From Radicibacter daui (lineage in GTDB: Bacteria > Pseudomonadota > Alphaproteobacteria > Radicibacterales > Radicibacteraceae), in the NCBI GenBank assembly GCA_030657355.1, contig CP131056.1, positions 1,446,501 through 1,510,500 of the forward strand: a stretch of 64,000 nucleotides of DNA, read 5' to 3'. A program made the position numbers and the translations under genes. Positions 60,950 to 64,000 of this stretch are shown here, piece after piece; within the stretch, counting starts at the first letter, position 1; every line of letters begins with the position of its first letter. The notes below the pieces were generated by a model, which was not told the DNA's origin, ran no database searches, and saw only the letters and a list, made by a program, of their open reading frames with translations.

Positions 60950-61653
60950 TCCTTGATGTTCGTGACCTTCATGTCGCCTATGGCCGCGCCGAAGTGGTGC
61001 ATGGTGTATCGCTGGGCATTGCCCCCGGCACCATCGTGACGGTCATCGGCGCCAATGGCGCCGGCAAGACCACGTTGCTGAATGCCGTAATGGGGCTGCA
61101 TCCCTCCCGCGGGCAGGTGCTGTTCGAGGGCCGGCCGGTGCCGGAAAGTGTCGAGGCGCGGCTTGCCGCCGGCATGTGCCTTGTGCCGGAGCGGCGCGAG
61201 CTGTTTGCCGCCATGAGCGTGGAAGATAATCTGGTGCTCGGCGGCTTTTTGCGCAGCGCGGATGAGCGGCGCGAGACGCTGGAGGAAGTTTACCAGCGGT
61301 TTCCCCGCCTCAAGGAGCGCTATCGCCAGCAGGCCGGCACGCTGTCGGGCGGGGAGCGGCAGATGCTGGCGCTTGGCCGGGCACTGATGAGCCGGCCGCG
61401 GCTGCTGTTGCTGGATGAGCCGAGCCTCGGCCTTGCCCCGCGTATCGTGCGCGACATCCTGCAGATTGTCGCTGATCTCAGGCGGATCGGTGTTTCCATC
61501 CTGCTGGTGGAACAGAACGCCCGCGCCGCGCTGGACGTGGCGGATGAAGGCCATGTCATGGAACTCGGCCAGCTGCGCCACTCCGGCCCGGCCCGGGAGC
61601 TGGCGCAGAACCCCGCCGTCATTGAAACCTATCTCGGCTTCCACGCCGCCTGA
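60946..61653 (+). CDS. livF: Branched-chain-type ABC transporter ATPase LivF
   Basis: 235-residue second ATPase of the importer. Walker A GANGAGKT near residue 35, signature LSGGERQML, Walker B LLLLDEPSLGL and the end of the family VIETYLGFHAA are intact. It overlaps the LivM-LivG stop by 4 nt (ATGA). It heterodimerises with the ATPase half of the fusion protein. An acyl-CoA dehydrogenase gene follows after 25 nt. Confidence 0.95.
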   Translation: MILDVRDLHVAYGRAEVVHGVSLGIAPGTIVTVIGANGAGKTTLLNAVMGLHPSRGQVLFEGRPVPESVEARLAAGMCLVPERRELFAAMSVEDNLVLGGFLRSADERRETLEEVYQRFPRLKERYRQQAGTLSGGERQMLALGRALMSRPRLLLLDEPSLGLAPRIVRDILQIVADLRRIGVSILLVEQNARAALDVADEGHVMELGQLRHSGPARELAQNPAVIETYLGFHAA

Positions 61654-61678
61654 GCGGATTGCAGGAGAAGGCTGGCCG

Positions 61679-63406
61679 ATGACCTATGATCCGCCGATTG
61701 AGGAAATGGCCTTTCTGATGGAGGAGGTGACCGGCTCTGCCGCAACCCTGGCCGGGGCGGGGCTGGATGGCGAAACCTTGCGGGCGCTGCTGGGTGAAGC
61801 CGGCAATCTGTGCGCAGATGTTATCGCCCCGCTCGATCACCCGGCCGATCTGGAGCCTTCCCGGCTGGAGGCGGGCGAAGTGGTCTGTTCGCCGGGCTGG
61901 CGGGATGCCTACCGGCACTGGCGTGAAGCGGGGCTCAACGGCGTGTCGTTGCCGCAGGCCTGGGGCGGCATGGGCCTGCCGCAGATCGTCGGCACCGCCA
62001 GTATGGAGATGCTGACCAGCGCCTCCATGGCCTTTTCCACCTTGCCGGTCTTGACGCAGGGCATGGTGGAAGCGCTCGCCCGCCATGCCGGCCCTGACCT
62101 TCAGGCCTGGGCGCTGCCAAAGCTGGTGTCCGGCGAATGGTCGGGGGCGATGGCGCTGACCGAGCCGCAGGCGGGCTCCGATCTCGGGGCCATCCGCACC
62201 CGCGCGGTGCAGGCGGCAGACGGGAGCTATAGCGTTACCGGCAGCAAGATATTCATCACCTTCGGCGAACATGATCTGACGGATAACATCCTGCATCTGG
62301 TGCTGGCGCGCCTGCCGGATGCACCGGAAGGCTCCCGTGGCATCTCGCTCTTTCTGGTGCCCAAATGGCTGGAAGAAAACGGGCAGCGAAAGCGCAATGC
62401 CATTCTCTGCACCGGGCTTGAAAAGAAGCTCGGCATCCGCGCAAGCCCGACCTGCTCCCTGACTTATGACGGCGCAAAAGGCTTTATGGTCGGCAGCCCG
62501 CACCAGGGCTTGCCGGCGATGTTCACCATGATGAACCGGGCCCGCCTTGCCACCGGCATGCAGGGCGTTGCCCTTGCCGAGCGCGCAACTCAGCAGGCAA
62601 CAGCCTATGCCCGTGACCGGCGGCAGGGGCGCGGGCTCGATGGTGAAGTGTCGGCAGCACTTGTGAGGCACCCGGACGTGGCGCGCATGCTGATGATCAT
62701 GCGCGCCCTGACAGATGCCGGCCGTGCCATCGCCTATCTCGCCGCCGCCGAGATCGACCGCGCGGAGACTTCCGCAGAGGCATCCGCCCGCGCCGATCTG
62801 CTGACCCCCATCGTCAAGGCCCACCTGTCGCAAACCGGTGTCGACGTTACCTCGCTGGGCATCCAGGTGTTTGGGGGCGCGGGATATATCGAGGAAACGG
62901 GCATGGCGCAGCTTTGGCGCGATGCCCGTATTGCACCGATCTATGAGGGCACCAACGGCATCCAGGCCATCGATCTGGTGATGCGCAAACTGCCACGTGA
63001 GGACGGCGCGGTGGTGCTGGGATTGATCGCCGCGCTGCGGGAAGAGATGGCCGCTCTGGGCGCCGGCGCCGCGGATGAAGCCCTTGGCGACTGGCGGCAG
63101 GCAACATCGCTGCTGCTGGATCCGGGGATGAGTGAAGAGCAGGGCCTTGCGGTTGCCTCGCCCTATCTGCGACTGGCGGGGCTTGCCCTTGGCGGCACCC
63201 TGTTGCGGCGGCGGGCCCACCGGGCATCGATGCTGATTGCTGCCGGTGATGCCTCGCCGCTTCATGCCGGCCGGGTGGCCGCAGCGGATTTCTATGAGGC
63301 CAATATTGCGCCCGAGACGGCGGCGCTGCTGCGGATCGTCCGCAGCGGTGCGGCTTCGGTTATTGGTGCCGTGCGGGCGTTCGGCGGCGAAACTGCGCTG
63401 GTGTAA
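61679..63406 (+). CDS. Acyl-CoA dehydrogenase, long form with C-terminal extension
   Basis: 575-residue flavoenzyme. The ACAD core holds ALTEPQAGSDLGAIRT and KIFITFGEHDLTDN, and the catalytic base Glu is in YEGTNGIQAIDL near residue 425. The length, about 570, and C-terminal domain of 150 residues, place it in the AcdA/DmdC-like branch (3-methylthiopropanoyl-CoA dehydrogenase group) rather than short-chain dehydrogenases. It starts at ATG 61679 with AGGAGAAG upstream, directly after LivF, which suggests that the imported compound is converted to an acyl-CoA. Substrate unproved. Confidence 0.85.
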   Translation: MTYDPPIEEMAFLMEEVTGSAATLAGAGLDGETLRALLGEAGNLCADVIAPLDHPADLEPSRLEAGEVVCSPGWRDAYRHWREAGLNGVSLPQAWGGMGLPQIVGTASMEMLTSASMAFSTLPVLTQGMVEALARHAGPDLQAWALPKLVSGEWSGAMALTEPQAGSDLGAIRTRAVQAADGSYSVTGSKIFITFGEHDLTDNILHLVLARLPDAPEGSRGISLFLVPKWLEENGQRKRNAILCTGLEKKLGIRASPTCSLTYDGAKGFMVGSPHQGLPAMFTMMNRARLATGMQGVALAERATQQATAYARDRRQGRGLDGEVSAALVRHPDVARMLMIMRALTDAGRAIAYLAAAEIDRAETSAEASARADLLTPIVKAHLSQTGVDVTSLGIQVFGGAGYIEETGMAQLWRDARIAPIYEGTNGIQAIDLVMRKLPREDGAVVLGLIAALREEMAALGAGAADEALGDWRQATSLLLDPGMSEEQGLAVASPYLRLAGLALGGTLLRRRAHRASMLIAAGDASPLHAGRVAAADFYEANIAPETAALLRIVRSGAASVIGAVRAFGGETALV

Positions 63407-63413
63407 AAGGAAA

Positions 63414-63443
63414 AGGGCTGCCGGCAATCGCCCCGGCAGCCCT
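63414..63443. terminator. Bidirectional terminator between acyl-CoA dehydrogenase and binding-protein genes
   Basis: Perfect 11-bp GC-rich stem (63414-63424 and 63433-63443) with an 8-nt loop, flanked by A-rich sequence on the left and CCTTGTTTT on the right. It can end both converging transcripts. Confidence 0.8.
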
Positions 63444-63465
63444 CCTTGTTTTCCGGTGCCTCGCC

Positions 63466-64000
63466 TTACTTCACCAGATCGAACTTGCTGTCCTTCACCG
63501 TCAGCACGACGACGGAGCGCTGGTCGAGCCCGTTGTGGTTGTCGGCATTGTAGTGATAGACGCCCTGGCTCGCGGCCACGTCGCCGGCATTTTCGATGGC
63601 ATCGCGCAGGGCACTGCGAAACTCTGCCGTGCCGGGTTTGGCAGACTTGAGAGCCACGGGAACTGCCGCTTCCAGCACCAGCATGGCGTCATTGATATGG
63701 GCGCCAAACTGGGTGCGGGTGCCGGCGCCATATTTGGCTTCATAGGTCTGCACATAGGCAAGGCCCGGAGCCTTGGTTTCGGTGCCTTCCTGCAGCTCGG
63801 CCACCATCACCGGGCCGGAAGCCATGATGGTGCCTTCCGCCGCCTTGCCGGCAACGCGGATGAAGTCACCGGTCACCGCACCATGGGTCTGGTAGAAGGT
63901 GCCCTTGTAGCCACGCTGGCGCAGCTCGATCTGCGGCAGCGCGGCGCCGGTGCCGGAGGCGCCGACGAGGATGGCGTCCGGATGGGCAGCCAGCAGCTTC
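63466..64000 (-). CDS. livJ: Branched-chain-type ABC transporter substrate-binding protein, C-terminal part
   Basis: The gene runs off the right edge; about 178 residues at the C-terminus are visible. They show the second lobe of a LivJ-type receptor: AHPDAILVGASGTGAALPQIELRQRGYKG near the start, then LAYVQTYEAKYGAGTRTQFGAHINDAMLVLEAAVPVALKSAK and ENAGDVAASQGVYHYNADNHNGLDQRSVVVLTV at the end. Its convergent orientation to the LivH-LivMG-LivF cluster, and the shared terminator, suggest it is the receptor for that importer. The N-terminus and signal are outside the window. Confidence 0.88.
   Translation of the reverse strand, partial: KLLAAHPDAILVGASGTGAALPQIELRQRGYKGTFYQTHGAVTGDFIRVAGKAAEGTIMASGPVMVAELQEGTETKAPGLAYVQTYEAKYGAGTRTQFGAHINDAMLVLEAAVPVALKSAKPGTAEFRSALRDAIENAGDVAASQGVYHYNADNHNGLDQRSVVVLTVKDSKFDLVK

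Noticed and set aside
61619..63427. 602-codon frame opposite the acyl-CoA dehydrogenase
   Set aside because: Antisense shadow of the catalytic gene; no recognisable domain.

Overview
The window looks like chromosomal DNA of a high-GC, free-living alphaproteobacterium, probably Rhodospirillales-like. The reasons are the dense mostly high-GC coding, the alpha/plant-type glutamate-cysteine ligase, ubiquinone genes ubiA and ubiD, a DUF1127 small protein, EnuR-type ectoine control and many ABC importers. The family-level placement is inference. No rRNA, tRNA, CRISPR array, prophage or insertion sequence was recognised.

Region by region. 1-3011: tail of a polar amino-acid ABC importer operon (binding protein, permease, ATPase) ending in a saccharopine-dehydrogenase-like enzyme. 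3086-10530: a LacI-controlled sugar/glycoside operon (regulator, binding protein, two permeases, ATPase, GH63 mannosylglycerate-hydrolase-like enzyme, PIG-L deacetylase). 10594-19007 (minus strand): complete ectoine/hydroxyectoine uptake and degradation operon ehuABCD-eutABC-doeA-doeB. 19104-24191: its regulators enuR and an AsnC/Lrp gene, then ssd/doeC and doeD-like aminotransferase, which finish the route to aspartate. 24208-35554: housekeeping and accessory genes (MmcQ/YjbR, PAP2, ubiD, SDR/LysR pair, DUF523, METTL20-like methyltransferase, ubiA, AraC, two DMT transporters, rsmE). 35670-43039: gshA, DUF1127, a CheY-like protein with an unknown partner, benE/GntR, and an unusual ClC protein. 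43093-45010: a lower-GC patch with two paralogous lipoproteins, one interrupted by a single amber codon. 45019-49653: emrB-emrA-marR efflux unit and argG. 49781-57823: methyltransferase, YccF, small membrane proteins, prfB with its programmed +1 frameshift, an alpha/beta hydrolase, PilZ, DUF455 and MarR genes. 58126-64000: a branched-chain-type ABC importer with a LivM-LivG fusion, LivF, an acyl-CoA dehydrogenase and the C-terminal half of a facing binding protein.

The most coherent biology is in the first 24 kb. An ectoine catabolic operon sits beside a glycoside import operon whose hydrolase carries the hallmarks of mannosylglycerate/glucosylglycerate hydrolases. Both fit scavenging of compatible solutes, so I propose a compatible-solute salvage island. 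The GH63 substrate and the PIG-L role are unproven and are the best candidates for something undescribed. Regulatory structure is also visible: tandem LacI-type operators 21 bp apart, a tandem 13-bp repeat 22 bp apart that probably binds EnuR, a GntR dyad beside benE, MarR dyads, and stem-loops between the binding-protein and permease genes of three separate ABC importers.
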